Source of the DNA: DASUCS01 sp041166385
GTDB taxonomy: Bacteria > Actinomycetota > Acidimicrobiia > Acidimicrobiales > JACDCH01
NCBI GenBank assembly: GCA_041166385.1
Contig: JBEEFW010000031.1
Span: 1 to 64,000, forward strand
Length of the DNA stretch: 64,000 nucleotides
Direction of reading: 5' to 3'
A model generated the notes under the pieces. That model made no database searches and was not told the DNA's origin. It saw nothing but the letters and a program-made list of their open reading frames with translations. Position numbers and translations under genes: made by a program. Positions within the stretch are counted from its first letter, which is position 1. Each line of letters starts with the position of its first letter. This document shows positions 16,088 to 25,519 of this stretch, in pieces.

Positions 16088-18427
16088 ATGACCGACGTGC
16101 AGACGGGACGGACAGAGAAGCGGGACCACGCTCGTCGCTGGCTGCTCGTGTCCACGCTCCTGCCGGCCGCCACGTGTGCCGTCGCCCTGGCGGGTGGACG
16201 GGTGGGACGGTCGATCGCCCTGAGCGTCGTCGGAGCGGTTGCCATTGCCGCGATCGTCGTGGCGCAGCGCCGCCGAGGCGGACGCACGCCGACCAGCTAT
16301 CAGGTGCCGCCGTCCCAATTGCTCGCTGTGGCCGTCGTCGCATTCGTGGCCGCCGAGGCGCTCGGTGTCGGCGGAGTCGCGGAGAACCGCGGGTCGATCG
16401 GCGACTGGACCGGCGTCGCCGCGGTGATCGCGGCACTCGTCGGCGTCTGGGCATTCCTCGCCGCGCGAGTACGAGAGCGGGCGCTCGACATGGTGCTCGA
16501 AGGCGCGCTCGGCGCGCTGTCGACGGCGGTCGTGTTCTGGAGCGTCAGCGTCGAGCCGAGTCTCACGAACGGGAACGTCAACGGGTCCATGGCCGCCGCC
16601 CACGTGGCGCGCGCTGGTCTCGCGCTCGTGTGGTTGTTCGCCGCGGTGCGGCTCGAGCGACTCAGCACGGCTGAACGATTTGCCATGCGACTGCTGACGA
16701 TCGGCGCGCTGGCCGTGTTCGCCGGTGAGTGCATCGGCATGGCCGCGGTCGTGATCACGAAGACGGGGTCGGGCTTCGTGACGCCGTCGATCGCGTTGAC
16801 CACGGCGGGCCTGTTGCTCACGACGATCTCGCTGTTGCATCCGTCCGTCGCTGTCGAGCCGCCGTTCGTGCGCACGGTGCCGGCACGCATGGGCGCGGCA
16901 CGCCTCGTCATCGTCGTCGTCGCCGTGCTGCTCGTGCCCGGTCTCACGCTGTGGAAGCTCGCCGTCGGTGATCGCGTCGCCCTCGAATCCGTCGCCACGT
17001 GCTCCGCGCTGTTGTCGCTCGTCGTCGTCGCGTACCTCGCGGGTCTCCTACGCGAGTGGGCCAAGATCGAGCGGCGCTCGCAGCACGACGAGCTCACCGG
17101 GCTCCCCAACCGCCGGCAGTTCCACGATCGCCTCGCTGACGCGCTCGCCGAGAGCGAGCGCAGCGGCGAGCACGTCGCGGTGATGTTCCTCGACCTCGAC
17201 CGCTTCAAGCTCGTGAACGACACGCTCGGACACGCGGCCGGCAACGTGCTGCTCATGACGGTGGGCAAGCGACTCGTCGACAATGCCCCCTCCGGCGCGA
17301 TGATCGCTCGCCTCCAGGGCGACGAGTTCGCGCTGCTCATCCCGGACGCGGTCGACGGCGCCAGCTCGCTGGCTGCGGCCAACGAACTGCTCGAAGCGAT
17401 CGGCCAGCCGGTAACGATCGCGAAGCGCAAGCTGCACGTCTCCGGGAGCATCGGTATCGCGCACTCCCCGCAAGACGGGCGCGAGCCCGAAGCGTTGCTG
17501 CGCAGCGCCGACCGCGCGATGTACCGCGCCAAGGAGCTCGGCCGGAACCGGGCGCAGCTGCACACCGCCGACATCCAGGCGAAGTCCGAAGGTCGCTTCG
17601 ACATCGAGAGCGCGTTGCACGGTGCCGCCGGCCGCGGCGAGCTGCGGCTGCTGTACCAACCCAAGGTCGATCTGCGCACCGGCAAGGTCATGGGCGCCGA
17701 GGCGTTGCTGCGCTGGCAGCACCCGGAGATGGGCACCATCTCCCCCGTCGACTTCATCCCGATCGCCGAGGAGAACGGTCTCATCGTCGAGCTGGGCGAG
17801 TGGGCGCTGTTGCAAGCCTGCGAACAGCTCTACAAGTGGGAGAAGTCAGGCTTCCCCGAGCTGACGGTCTCGGTGAACCTGTCGCCTCGGCAGTTCCAGC
17901 TCACGCGCGTCGCCGACGTCGTTGCCAGCGTGCTGCGTCGCGCCGGCACCAACCCGGCGCGCCTCGAGCTCGAGCTGACGGAGAGCCTGGCGCTGCAGGA
18001 CCCGACGATGGTGAGCGCGACGCTCTCCGATCTGCGGGCGCTCGGCGTGGAGTGCTCGATCGACGACTTCGGCACGGGTTGGAGCGGGTTGAGCTACCTC
18101 AGCCACTTCCCGATCAACGCGCTGAAGATCGACAAATCGTTCGTGCAGGGCATCGCCGACGAGTCCTCCGTCGACCAGACCGGGAACCAGGCATCGATCG
18201 TGCTCGCGATCATCGCCATGGCGAAAGGACTGAACCTCCGCGTCGTCGCCGAGGGCGTCGAGACCCCCGCGCAGCTCTACTTCCTGTTGCGCAACGGTTG
18301 CGACCAGATGCAGGGCAACCTGTTCAGCCCGCCCGTCACGGCCGAGCGCTTCGAGCAGCTCGTCATGCTCGAGCGGGTCGCGGGCGGCCAGGGCCGGCTA
18401 CGCCTCGCCGACACCGTCCCCGCCTGA
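16088..18427 (+). CDS. Membrane-bound GGDEF-EAL protein (cyclic di-GMP turnover)
   Basis: A 779-residue protein. About eight hydrophobic segments in residues 20-330 form an integral membrane sensor without a domain I can name. The GGDEF domain (about 335-500) has HDELTGLPNRR, FLDLDRFKLVND and a signature reading QGDEF instead of GGDEF. The EAL domain (about 520-770) has EALLRW, LELELTES, IDDFGTG, KIDKSF and VAEGVET, so the phosphodiesterase residues appear complete. It probably degrades c-di-GMP; cyclase activity is uncertain because the first Gly of the signature is Gln. It ends 30 bases inside the convergent kinase gene. Confidence 0.93.
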   Translation: MTDVQTGRTEKRDHARRWLLVSTLLPAATCAVALAGGRVGRSIALSVVGAVAIAAIVVAQRRRGGRTPTSYQVPPSQLLAVAVVAFVAAEALGVGGVAENRGSIGDWTGVAAVIAALVGVWAFLAARVRERALDMVLEGALGALSTAVVFWSVSVEPSLTNGNVNGSMAAAHVARAGLALVWLFAAVRLERLSTAERFAMRLLTIGALAVFAGECIGMAAVVITKTGSGFVTPSIALTTAGLLLTTISLLHPSVAVEPPFVRTVPARMGAARLVIVVVAVLLVPGLTLWKLAVGDRVALESVATCSALLSLVVVAYLAGLLREWAKIERRSQHDELTGLPNRRQFHDRLADALAESERSGEHVAVMFLDLDRFKLVNDTLGHAAGNVLLMTVGKRLVDNAPSGAMIARLQGDEFALLIPDAVDGASSLAAANELLEAIGQPVTIAKRKLHVSGSIGIAHSPQDGREPEALLRSADRAMYRAKELGRNRAQLHTADIQAKSEGRFDIESALHGAAGRGELRLLYQPKVDLRTGKVMGAEALLRWQHPEMGTISPVDFIPIAEENGLIVELGEWALLQACEQLYKWEKSGFPELTVSVNLSPRQFQLTRVADVVASVLRRAGTNPARLELELTESLALQDPTMVSATLSDLRALGVECSIDDFGTGWSGLSYLSHFPINALKIDKSFVQGIADESSVDQTGNQASIVLAIIAMAKGLNLRVVAEGVETPAQLYFLLRNGCDQMQGNLFSPPVTAERFEQLVMLERVAGGQGRLRLADTVPA

Positions 18428-19786
18428 CATCGCAGCCGCAGTCAGTTCCCTGAACTGCGCGTAGCGCTCCGCCGCGGCGTCGACCCAGCTGTCTCTGGGC
18501 TCGACGCGCCGTGCGACGCGCGCCCAGCGCGAGCCGTCGCCCATCTGCGCTTCGAGCCCGGCGACGCACCGAGCGATGAACGCCGATCCGAGCGCACCGC
18601 CCTCGGGCACCGCGACGACGTCGACGGGCAGTCCGGTGCAGTCCGCCAGCGCCTGCACCCACGGTTCGACGCGCGCTCCTCCGCCGGTCGCAACGATGCG
18701 CTGCGGCGCGATGAGATCGCCGGCAAGGTCGAGATGATGGCGCACGACGAAGCCCGCGGCTTCGTACGCCGCGTGCACGACATGGGCCGGCGTGTGCGTG
18801 AGATCGAGGCCGTGCAACGACGCACGCAGGTCGTTGCGATGCAGTGGCGTGCGCTCGCCGCGAACGTACGGCAGCCACACCGGAACGTTGGCGGGGTCAT
18901 CGATGGACAGCACATCGCCGTCTCCGGCCCCTGCGAGCCGTCGCGCCCAGTTGAGGAACAGGCCGCCGGCGTTCGACGGGCCGCCGATGATGAGCTTGCC
19001 GGGCGCGGTGTGCGGGATCGTCCAGAGTCCTGGCTGCTCGAGCCACTCGTCGCCTCGCATCACGGCCCACGTGATGAGCGTGGTGCCGCAGATGACGAGG
19101 ACGTCGCCGTCGTTGTCGGCTCCGGCAACGACCTGCTCGGCCATCGCGTCGATCGTGCCGCCGCCCAAGACCGGTCCGTCGTCCCCACCGACCCGACCAC
19201 CGGGCTCGGTCCCGACGACGATCTCCGGTAGCTGCTCCGCGGTCACGCCGACCTCGCCGAGCATCGCGTCGTCCCACTTCGCGCCGTCGAAGATCGGATA
19301 CGCCGTGAAGGCCGACGTCGTGTCGAGGAACGCGCGACCACTCAGCGCGTGATTCGCCGCGGCTTGCGCTGGCCAGAAGCGATCTGCGTCTGGGCAGTTG
19401 GCCCGCAGCCATCCGAGGAAGCCGAGCAGCTCGCCGCGCTCGACCGGGTTGGCGCCGTCGGTATCGCCCTCTCGGCGCCCGCGACGGTCGCCGTAGAGCA
19501 ATCCGGGCCCGGCGGCGCGACCGTCGGCCGTCAACGCCCCGAGCGACGGCACCATGGCGGCGACGTTCACGCCGACGACGTCGACGTCGCGGCTCACTTC
19601 GCCATAGGCCTGCAGCACGCCGGCGCGCCAGGCGGCGTCGATGTCGTGCTCGAACTCCTCGGCGGCGTTGATCACGATCGGATGCGGAACACGCGCTGAC
19701 GCGAGCACGTTGCCGTCGCCGTCCGCGGCGATCGCCTTGACCGACGTCGTGCCGATGTCGACACCGACCGTTGCTTCAGTGCTCAT
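18398..19786 (-). CDS. FGGY-family carbohydrate kinase
   Basis: A 462-residue kinase. VGVDIGTTSVKAIAAD is the first phosphate motif; GGPSNAGGLFLNW and the C-terminal IVATGGGARVEPWVQALADC are FGGY-type signatures, with VPEGGALGSA after. The family phosphorylates sugars or polyols such as xylulose, gluconate and glycerol; this one cannot be assigned a substrate. It is divergent from the PaaK-like ligase, with operator b in the 52-base gap, so it may belong to the same regulon despite the different chemistry. Its 3' end overlaps the GGDEF-EAL gene by 30 bases. Confidence 0.85.
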   Translation of the reverse strand: MSTEATVGVDIGTTSVKAIAADGDGNVLASARVPHPIVINAAEEFEHDIDAAWRAGVLQAYGEVSRDVDVVGVNVAAMVPSLGALTADGRAAGPGLLYGDRRGRREGDTDGANPVERGELLGFLGWLRANCPDADRFWPAQAAANHALSGRAFLDTTSAFTAYPIFDGAKWDDAMLGEVGVTAEQLPEIVVGTEPGGRVGGDDGPVLGGGTIDAMAEQVVAGADNDGDVLVICGTTLITWAVMRGDEWLEQPGLWTIPHTAPGKLIIGGPSNAGGLFLNWARRLAGAGDGDVLSIDDPANVPVWLPYVRGERTPLHRNDLRASLHGLDLTHTPAHVVHAAYEAAGFVVRHHLDLAGDLIAPQRIVATGGGARVEPWVQALADCTGLPVDVVAVPEGGALGSAFIARCVAGLEAQMGDGSRWARVARRVEPRDSWVDAAAERYAQFRELTAAAMSGGDGVGEA

Positions 19787-19805
19787 GGCCCCCCACGCAC
19801 AGGTT

Positions 19806-19825
19806 TCCTGACAGAGGCGTCAGGT
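19806..19825 (+). promoter_or_regulatory. Shared-regulon operator, site b (PaaK-like ligase)
   Basis: TCCTGACAGAGGCGTCAGGT; its last T begins the -10 box TAGCGT (19825-19830), which ends 8 bases before the ATG at 19839. Arms CCTGAC/GTCAGG are perfect. It lies between divergent kinase and ligase genes. Confidence 0.7.
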
Positions 19826-19838
19826 AGCGTCCGACTCT

Positions 19839-21158
19839 ATGCCGACCTACGACCCGACCTTCCTCGGTCCGGCACCGCGCGACCCCGAGCAACAGTTCTG
19901 GGACCCCGAGATGCAGGCGATGCCACGCGAACGGTTGCGCGCACTGCAACTCGAGAGGTTGCGCACAGTCGTAGGACGCGTGCTCGACGGCCAGGCACCG
20001 TTGTTCGGTCGGAAGCTGAAGGAAGCCGGCATCACCGCGCCCGACGACGTGCGTGACGTCGACGACGTGAACCTGATCCCCGCGACGGTGAAGCAGGAGC
20101 TCCGCGACAGCGAAGCCGATCATCCGCCGTTCGGCGACTACCGGTTCACGCCCCGCGAGGAGTGCGTGCGCCTCGGATCATCGACGGGCACGACCGGCAC
20201 ACCGACGCTCACGCTGTGGACGCGGCACGACATCTGGCTCGAGTACGAGTCGGCGTCGCGAGTGTGGTGGCGCAACGGCTGGCGGCCCGGCCAGATCGTG
20301 ACCCACGCCCATCCCGCGTACCTCTACGGCGGCGGCGTGATGCTCTCGGGCTGCCTCGAATACTTCGGGATGCTCAACCTGTGGGTCGCACCGCCCGACA
20401 CCGACGAGCTCGGCGAGCAAGGCATCCGCATGTGGGAGCGCGTACATCCCGACGTGTCGATGGTGGCGTTCTCGCACGCACGCTTCGTCGAGATCGCCGC
20501 CAAACTTGGCATCGACTTGGCGAAGGACGCCGGATTGCCGTCGTTCACGTTGCGCGGCTTCGGGAAGAAGGGCATTCCGATCATGACGTGCGGTGTCGAG
20601 GCGTACGCGTATCTCGGCGGGCCGTGTGGCGATGGCGAAGGTGGTCACGTGCACGAAGACTGGGCGATCGCGCAAGCCATCGACCCGGCAACCGGCCGTG
20701 ACAAGCCGAGCGGCGAGTGGGGCAACCTCGTGGTCACCACGCTCGATCGCGACAACGGACTCGTCCGGTACGACCTCGAGGAAGCGGCCTGCTTCATCGA
20801 CGAGCCGTGCGCCTGCGGCGAGACGACCAAGCGCGGGTTCTGGGGTGGGCGGTTCAAGGATCTGCTCGGCAGCCAGGGCAAGCACTTCCAGGTGAACGAG
20901 ATCGAAGGCGCGCTGCGCACGGTCGGCGCCGTGAAGAAGCCGACGGTCGAGTGGCAGGTGGTGAAACCGAAGGACGACGACGCGCGGTTGCGGATCCGTG
21001 TCGAGCTAGGTGCCGAGGGCGGCGATCCAGCAACGGTTGCTGGTCAATGCGCGGCGGCAATCGAGACCGAAATGGGCGTGAAGGCGGATGTCGAGGTCGT
21101 CGACCGCGGCACGCTCGAACGCCGCGGCTACAAACAGGTCCGGTTGGTCGACGACTGA
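19839..21158 (+). CDS. PaaK-like AMP-forming CoA ligase
   Basis: A 439-residue adenylating enzyme of the phenylacetate-CoA ligase type, including its usual length. The phosphate-binding loop is LGSSTGTTGTPTL, the middle motif region contains YAYLGGPCGD, and TTLDRDNGLVRYDLEEAAC and GGRFKDLLGSQGKHF correspond to the hinge region. ERRGYKQVRL replaces the usual C-terminal lysine motif. It activates an aromatic or other carboxylic acid to its CoA ester; substrate unknown. It appears leaderless, directly behind operator b. An SDR and a MaoC gene follow. Confidence 0.82.
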   Translation: MPTYDPTFLGPAPRDPEQQFWDPEMQAMPRERLRALQLERLRTVVGRVLDGQAPLFGRKLKEAGITAPDDVRDVDDVNLIPATVKQELRDSEADHPPFGDYRFTPREECVRLGSSTGTTGTPTLTLWTRHDIWLEYESASRVWWRNGWRPGQIVTHAHPAYLYGGGVMLSGCLEYFGMLNLWVAPPDTDELGEQGIRMWERVHPDVSMVAFSHARFVEIAAKLGIDLAKDAGLPSFTLRGFGKKGIPIMTCGVEAYAYLGGPCGDGEGGHVHEDWAIAQAIDPATGRDKPSGEWGNLVVTTLDRDNGLVRYDLEEAACFIDEPCACGETTKRGFWGGRFKDLLGSQGKHFQVNEIEGALRTVGAVKKPTVEWQVVKPKDDDARLRIRVELGAEGGDPATVAGQCAAAIETEMGVKADVEVVDRGTLERRGYKQVRLVDD

Positions 21159-21183
21159 CGTCGTTCGCTACCGTCCGCTGCTG

Positions 21184-22092
21184 ATGGGGGCGTTGGACGG
21201 CAAGGTCGCGATCGTGACTGGCGCGGGGCGCGGCATCGGCCGCGGCGAAGCGCTCGCTCTCTCGGCCGAAGGCGCCACCGTCGTCGTGAACGATCTAGGC
21301 ACCTCGCTCGAGGGCGCCAGCGAGATCAACCACGCCGATGAGGTCGTCGCCGAGATCACCGGCACGGGTGGCCGAGCGTTGGCCGACACCAACGACGTCG
21401 CGTCCTGGTCGGGGGCGCAGGCACTGATCGAGTCCACGATCGAGCACCTCGGACGCCTCGACATCCTCGTGAACAACGCCGGCGTGTTGCGCGACCAGAT
21501 GTCGTTCAAGATGGACGAAGACGCCTGGGACGCCGTGATCCGCGTGCACTTGAAGGGCCACTTCGCCCCGGCCCGCTTCGCAGCGGAACATTGGCGGGCG
21601 CAGTCGAAGGCGGGCAACGAGAGCGGCGGCCGCATCGTCAACACCGTCTCCGAGGCGGGCCTGTACGGCGGCACCGGCCAGGCCAACTACGCCGCGGCCA
21701 AGGCCGGCATCGCCGGCATGACGATCGCGCTGGCGCGCGAGTTGAAGAACTACGGCGTCACCGTGAACGCGATCGCCCCGCGGGCGCGCACGCGGATGAC
21801 CGAGACGGTTCTCGGCGACTACGGCGCCGCCCCCGAGGGCGACGCGTTCGATGAATGGGACCCAGAGAACATCGGACCGGTGGTCGCGTGGTTGGCGAGC
21901 GATGACGCAGCCGACGTCACCGGGCAGGTGTTCGTCGTGTTCGGTGGGCGTTTGCACCTGATGGACGGATGGACGATGGTGAGCGAGATCGAGCAGGACG
22001 AGCAGTGGTCCGTCGAGACCATCGCCGCTCGCAAGGCTGAGTTGTTCGGCGAGCGCCGCTCCGGCGCTCCCCGCATGGGATTCGGACGATGA
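21184..22092 (+). CDS. SDR, (3R)-hydroxyacyl-CoA dehydrogenase type
   Basis: A 302-residue SDR resembling the dehydrogenase part of peroxisomal multifunctional enzyme 2. It has TGAGRGIG, VNDLGTS (Asp after beta-2), NNAGVLRD, SFKMDEDAWD, and YAAAK as catalytic Tyr/Lys. Such enzymes oxidise (3R)-hydroxyacyl-CoA made by MaoC hydratases, and a MaoC-type gene follows 10 bases after its stop with a shared AGGAGG. A TACCGT box lies 9 bases before the ATG at 21184, so it may also have its own leaderless start. C-terminus ends with a 60-residue extension typical of this subfamily. Confidence 0.85.
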   Translation: MGALDGKVAIVTGAGRGIGRGEALALSAEGATVVVNDLGTSLEGASEINHADEVVAEITGTGGRALADTNDVASWSGAQALIESTIEHLGRLDILVNNAGVLRDQMSFKMDEDAWDAVIRVHLKGHFAPARFAAEHWRAQSKAGNESGGRIVNTVSEAGLYGGTGQANYAAAKAGIAGMTIALARELKNYGVTVNAIAPRARTRMTETVLGDYGAAPEGDAFDEWDPENIGPVVAWLASDDAADVTGQVFVVFGGRLHLMDGWTMVSEIEQDEQWSVETIAARKAELFGERRSGAPRMGFGR

Positions 22093-22102
22093 GGAGGCAA
22101 CT

Positions 22103-22561
22103 GTGGGCGCGATGACGGAGTTGAAGGGTTCGGAGCTCGGCAGCACGAAGGTGCGGGTCGAATCCGGTCCCGTGCGGGCGTTCGCGACGGCCGTGAAGGA
22201 CGCGTCGCCCCAGTACAAGGACGACGGCGCCATCGTGCCGCCGACGTTCCCGTTCTCGTGGAGCTACTGGGGCACGATCGACGGCAGCACGAAGGGTCTG
22301 CCGATCGACAAACTCCGCGGCCCCGGCCGGATGATCCTCCACGGCGAGCAGGAGTTCGTGTACCACCGTCAACCGAAGGTCGGCGACGTCCTCGAAGGCA
22401 CGGCTCGCATCAGCGACGTGTACGAGAAGGACTCGTCGTCCGCGCTTATGGAGTTCTACGTGCAGGAGACGGCGTGGAAGGACGCGGCGACCGGTGAGCC
22501 CGTGTGCGACGTGAAGTTCACGCTCATCGTGCGCGACACCGGCGTGAAGAAGCAGCCGTAG
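22103..22561 (+). CDS. MaoC-type dehydratase/hydratase, N-terminal domain protein
   Basis: A 152-residue hot-dog-fold protein of the MaoC_dehydrat_N/FAS1-like type. It starts with an N-terminal helix carrying VRAFATAVKD, then VPPTFPFSWSYWG and LHGEQEFVYHRQPKVGDVL, the family's conserved strand-turn. These proteins work as halves of a hydratase, often with a partner carrying the catalytic D-x4-H; that motif is not evident here, so a partner outside the window may be needed. GTG 22103 is chosen because AGGAGG (22091-22096) is 6 bases upstream. The frame ends with tandem in-frame TAG codons. Confidence 0.85.
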   Translation: MGAMTELKGSELGSTKVRVESGPVRAFATAVKDASPQYKDDGAIVPPTFPFSWSYWGTIDGSTKGLPIDKLRGPGRMILHGEQEFVYHRQPKVGDVLEGTARISDVYEKDSSSALMEFYVQETAWKDAATGEPVCDVKFTLIVRDTGVKKQP

Positions 22562-22576
22562 CCGTAGCCGTAGCCG

Positions 22577-22624
22577 TTTTGACAGTACGGGCAACACACA
22601 TGTGTGTTGCCCGTACTGTCAAAA
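22577..22624. terminator. Perfect 48-bp palindrome between convergent genes
   Basis: Arm 22577-22600 begins TTTTGACAGTACGGG and ends CACACA; arm 22601-22624 is its exact reverse complement, with no spacer. It starts 15 bases after the MaoC stop and ends 14 bases before the stop of the convergent LLM gene. A bidirectional terminator is likely, but it lacks a loop, so a protein-bound or recombination site is also possible. It is preceded by a (CCGTAG) hexamer repeated three times. Confidence 0.75.
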
Positions 22625-22638
22625 GCTCAGCTCTCAGC

Positions 22639-23703
22639 TCAGCGCAGCGCGGGGAGCACCTCGTCGTTGAATCGCTTTATCGCCGCCGATGCCTCCTCCG
22701 GGTCCGAACCGAGCCCCGGGCCCACGATCGTGCACCGATCGAGGCCGAGCTCGTGGAGCTCTTGCAGCCGCTCGACGCAGTACGACGGCGGGCCGACGAT
22801 GCCGAACTGATCGACGAAGTCAGGATCGAGCTGCGCGGCCTGAGGTGAATCCCCTCGCGTATGGAAGCGCATGTCGTAGGCGTCGTGCAGCCGGTCGAGC
22901 GTCTCGGTCGCCCCGCTGAACATCGGCCCAGCCGTCGCGCCGTGCATCACGTTGAATCGGGCGAACGTCGACATCGTGCCGCTGGCCAGTTTCCGGCCGA
23001 TCTCGAGATCAGGATGCGCTACGACGTTGACGTGCGCGCCGAGTGACACCGCATTGCCGTCCGCGGCGGCGCGTGCTGTGTCGATGGCCCACTGCAACCG
23101 CTCGACGTTGGCGCCGACCCCGAACGTGATGCGCTGTGCCTCCCGGGCCGCCACCGCGATCATCTTGGGCCCGCTGGCCGACACATCGACCGGCACCGTT
23201 GACAGGTCGGGATGCAGCCAGTGCAGCTTGCTGGTCGACGGCTGACCCGCGAGGTCGAGCGCGTCGACCGGCGGTGGCGCGTCGGCCGGCGTGAACGAGT
23301 CGAGGGCGTCGAAGGGCAACTCGTCGCCCCGCAGGTAGGCCACGACCGTCTGCAGGTAGCGCTCGAAGTACCCGACGCTGGCCGGAGCGCGGCCGAGGTG
23401 CGCGAGCGCCGAGTCGCCGCGACCGATGCCGAGCACCGCGCGACCGCCGGACTCGGCGTGCACGCTGGCGATCGCCGCCGCCGTCGACGCCGGATGCCGC
23501 GTGAACGGATTGGTCACGCCGGTCGCGAGCTGAAGCGTCGACGTGGCCAGCGCCGCGGCGGTGAGCGCGACGTACGTGTCGCCCGCGAGGTTCTGACTGT
23601 CGACCAACAGCAGGCCGTCGTAGCCGGCGGCCTCGACGCGCACTGCGTGCTTGGCCGCATACCGCGGCAACGAGATGCCTGAAGTCCAGAGCTCCATCCC
23701 CAT
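22639..23703 (-). CDS. LLM-class F420-dependent oxidoreductase
   Basis: A 354-residue luciferase-like barrel protein. It opens with AVRVEAAGYDGLLLVDSQNL and AALATSTLQLATGVTNPFTR, then RAVLGIGRGDSALAHLG, the family signature for F420/FMN binding. VSASGPKMIAVAAREAQRIT and GLDRCTIVGPGLGSD follow. Such enzymes reduce or oxidise diverse substrates with F420; none can be named here. It is the first of three LLM genes in the window and converges on the MaoC gene. Confidence 0.88.
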   Translation of the reverse strand: MGMELWTSGISLPRYAAKHAVRVEAAGYDGLLLVDSQNLAGDTYVALTAAALATSTLQLATGVTNPFTRHPASTAAAIASVHAESGGRAVLGIGRGDSALAHLGRAPASVGYFERYLQTVVAYLRGDELPFDALDSFTPADAPPPVDALDLAGQPSTSKLHWLHPDLSTVPVDVSASGPKMIAVAAREAQRITFGVGANVERLQWAIDTARAAADGNAVSLGAHVNVVAHPDLEIGRKLASGTMSTFARFNVMHGATAGPMFSGATETLDRLHDAYDMRFHTRGDSPQAAQLDPDFVDQFGIVGPPSYCVERLQELHELGLDRCTIVGPGLGSDPEEASAAIKRFNDEVLPALR

Positions 23704-23713
23704 CCGGCGAACG

Positions 23714-24718
23714 CTACTGATCCATGTCGTGCAGCACGTCGGTCAGCTCCGCCGGCATGTCGAGGCCCGCCCGCGAGAGATACAGCGCGGTCATCGCCGC
23801 GAACACCCGGTGTGTGGGCTTCGTCCGGTACTCGCGGCGACCACCGAGGATGTGGATGAACGGATAGGGGTTGGCCTCCCAGACAACAGGCTCGCCGTTG
23901 GCATCGAGTCCGTAGTCGAATGCGATGAAGTCGAGGCCGAGCGCCTCCCGGGCCGCGACGAATCGGTTGTGGTTGGGTTCCGGACGGCTGATGTATGCGA
24001 TGTCCTCGTCACGCAACGCGTCGGTGAAGAGTTGCTTGAGCGACTCGCCTTTCGTGACCCATTCCGGCGACACGTGGGTACTGAGCGAGACGCCGACGTC
24101 GCCGGCCACGACGTACCGGTACTTCCGGTAGAGGCCGTCCGGGCTCGGCAGATCGATCAGCTCGACGGCGAGCGGCCGGCGGAAGCCCGTGAGATCGATG
24201 CCGCGCACCTCGTCGTCGGTCTCGGCGCGGACCATTGGCCCCCCATGACCGAGCTCCTCGCGCACGAACAACGGCAATGGAACGCCCAACCGGGTTTCGT
24301 AGAAGACGTCCGGATCCGTGATGCGCGCCGTCGTCGCGGTCCGCAGACCGGCGGTCGCGATTCGGCGGGCGCCTTCCGCCTTCCCGGTGTTCGCGAGTCG
24401 GTCGACACGATTGACGACGGGAACGCCGTGCGCGTCGCAGCGAGCCGCCAACCGATTCGCCATGCGAAACGCCGCCGGTGACCACCTCTCGACCGGGTCT
24501 TGCAGCCACGGGATGTGTAGGGCGTACCGCTCCCAGTTGCGCACGGCGAACGGAAACGTGTGGAGCTCGAACTTTGCTCGAAGATCGGGAAAGCGTTCCG
24601 CGAGCCAGTCGAGCACGATGTCGTAGAAGGCCGGGTTCTTGCGGGGATCACGCACCACGAGGAACCGCGCTCCGCCGCGAACATGCCGCGCGTTGCGCCT
24701 GGCATCAGCGACCGGCAC
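23714..24718 (-). CDS. ATP-grasp-like protein
   Basis: A 334-residue protein. YRKYRYVVAGDVGVSLSTHV (mid-domain) and LDFIAFDYGLDANGEPVVWE followed by ANPYP look like the strands and the Glu-x-Asn metal motif that end an ATP-grasp fold. The N-terminal half (LVVRDPRKNPAFYDIVLDWL) is not recognised. ATP-grasp enzymes join a carboxylate to an amine or thiol. The start is uncertain: GTG 24718 is used because upstream frame is shadow of the divergent gene. It is divergent from methyltransferase and glycosyltransferase genes, suggesting a small tailoring cluster. Confidence 0.6.
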   Translation of the reverse strand: MPVADARRNARHVRGGARFLVVRDPRKNPAFYDIVLDWLAERFPDLRAKFELHTFPFAVRNWERYALHIPWLQDPVERWSPAAFRMANRLAARCDAHGVPVVNRVDRLANTGKAEGARRIATAGLRTATTARITDPDVFYETRLGVPLPLFVREELGHGGPMVRAETDDEVRGIDLTGFRRPLAVELIDLPSPDGLYRKYRYVVAGDVGVSLSTHVSPEWVTKGESLKQLFTDALRDEDIAYISRPEPNHNRFVAAREALGLDFIAFDYGLDANGEPVVWEANPYPFIHILGGRREYRTKPTHRVFAAMTALYLSRAGLDMPAELTDVLHDMDQ

Positions 24719-24799
24719 GGTGACATAGGACGGGAACCGACTCGGGCCATACGGTCGAAGCCGACGTTGCGCACTCACTTCGCGGGACAGAGTAGGACT

Positions 24800-25519
24800 A
24801 TGGCGGTGCACGATGACGGCCTCACCCAGTGGATCGCGCGACTGTACTCGCAGCCCGAGATGTTGCTCATGGGCCACAACCAGCGAGCAGACGACCTCAA
24901 CCTCGGGCTCGGCTGGCTGTACTACGCGATCGGGCGGCTGGTGCATCCCACTCGTGCGGTGGTCATCGGCTCCTATCGCGGGTTTGCTCCCCTCGTCATC
25001 GCCAAGGCGCTGTGCGACAACGTCGAGGACGGCACGGTCGTCTTCATCGACCCCTCGATGGTCGACGACTTCTGGAGGAAGCCCGATGCCGTGCAAGAAC
25101 ACTTCGCCAGGTTCGGCCTGACCAACATCGAGCACCACGCCGTCACGACGCAGGAGTTCGTCGCCACCGACGCGTATGCCACCTTGGGTGAGATCGGGCT
25201 GTTGTTCGTCGACGGCTACCACTCGGCAGAACAGGCTCGGTTCGACTACGAGGCATTTTGCGATCGCCTCGCGCCTCGATCGTTCGCGTTGTTCCACGAC
25301 AGCATGAATGACCGCGAATCCACGATCTACGGATCCGACAAGAAGTACACGATGTCCGTCAGGCGATACATGACCGAGCTCAAGGGTGACCCGTCGCTCC
25401 AAGTGTTCGACGTGCCGTTCGGGAACGGGCTGACGATGGTGCGCCAGGCCGCCGAGGACGACACCGCCCTGACCGAAGGTCAGCAAGCACGACCCGACCA
25501 TCCGCCGCCTAATCCATGA
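24800..25519 (+). CDS. Class I SAM-dependent methyltransferase (Methyltransf_24 type)
   Basis: A 239-residue protein. AVVIGSYRGFAPLVIAKAL is the SAM motif I, GTVVFIDPSMVDDFW carries the acidic residue after beta-2, and LLFVDGYHSAEQARFDYEAF is the family's conserved D-G-x-H region. This group includes CmcI-like hydroxylases/methyltransferases acting on sugars and antibiotics. ATG 24800 is chosen; the frame extends upstream without coding character. Its stop overlaps the glycosyltransferase start (ATGA), so the two are translated together. Confidence 0.8.
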   Translation: MAVHDDGLTQWIARLYSQPEMLLMGHNQRADDLNLGLGWLYYAIGRLVHPTRAVVIGSYRGFAPLVIAKALCDNVEDGTVVFIDPSMVDDFWRKPDAVQEHFARFGLTNIEHHAVTTQEFVATDAYATLGEIGLLFVDGYHSAEQARFDYEAFCDRLAPRSFALFHDSMNDRESTIYGSDKKYTMSVRRYMTELKGDPSLQVFDVPFGNGLTMVRQAAEDDTALTEGQQARPDHPPPNP

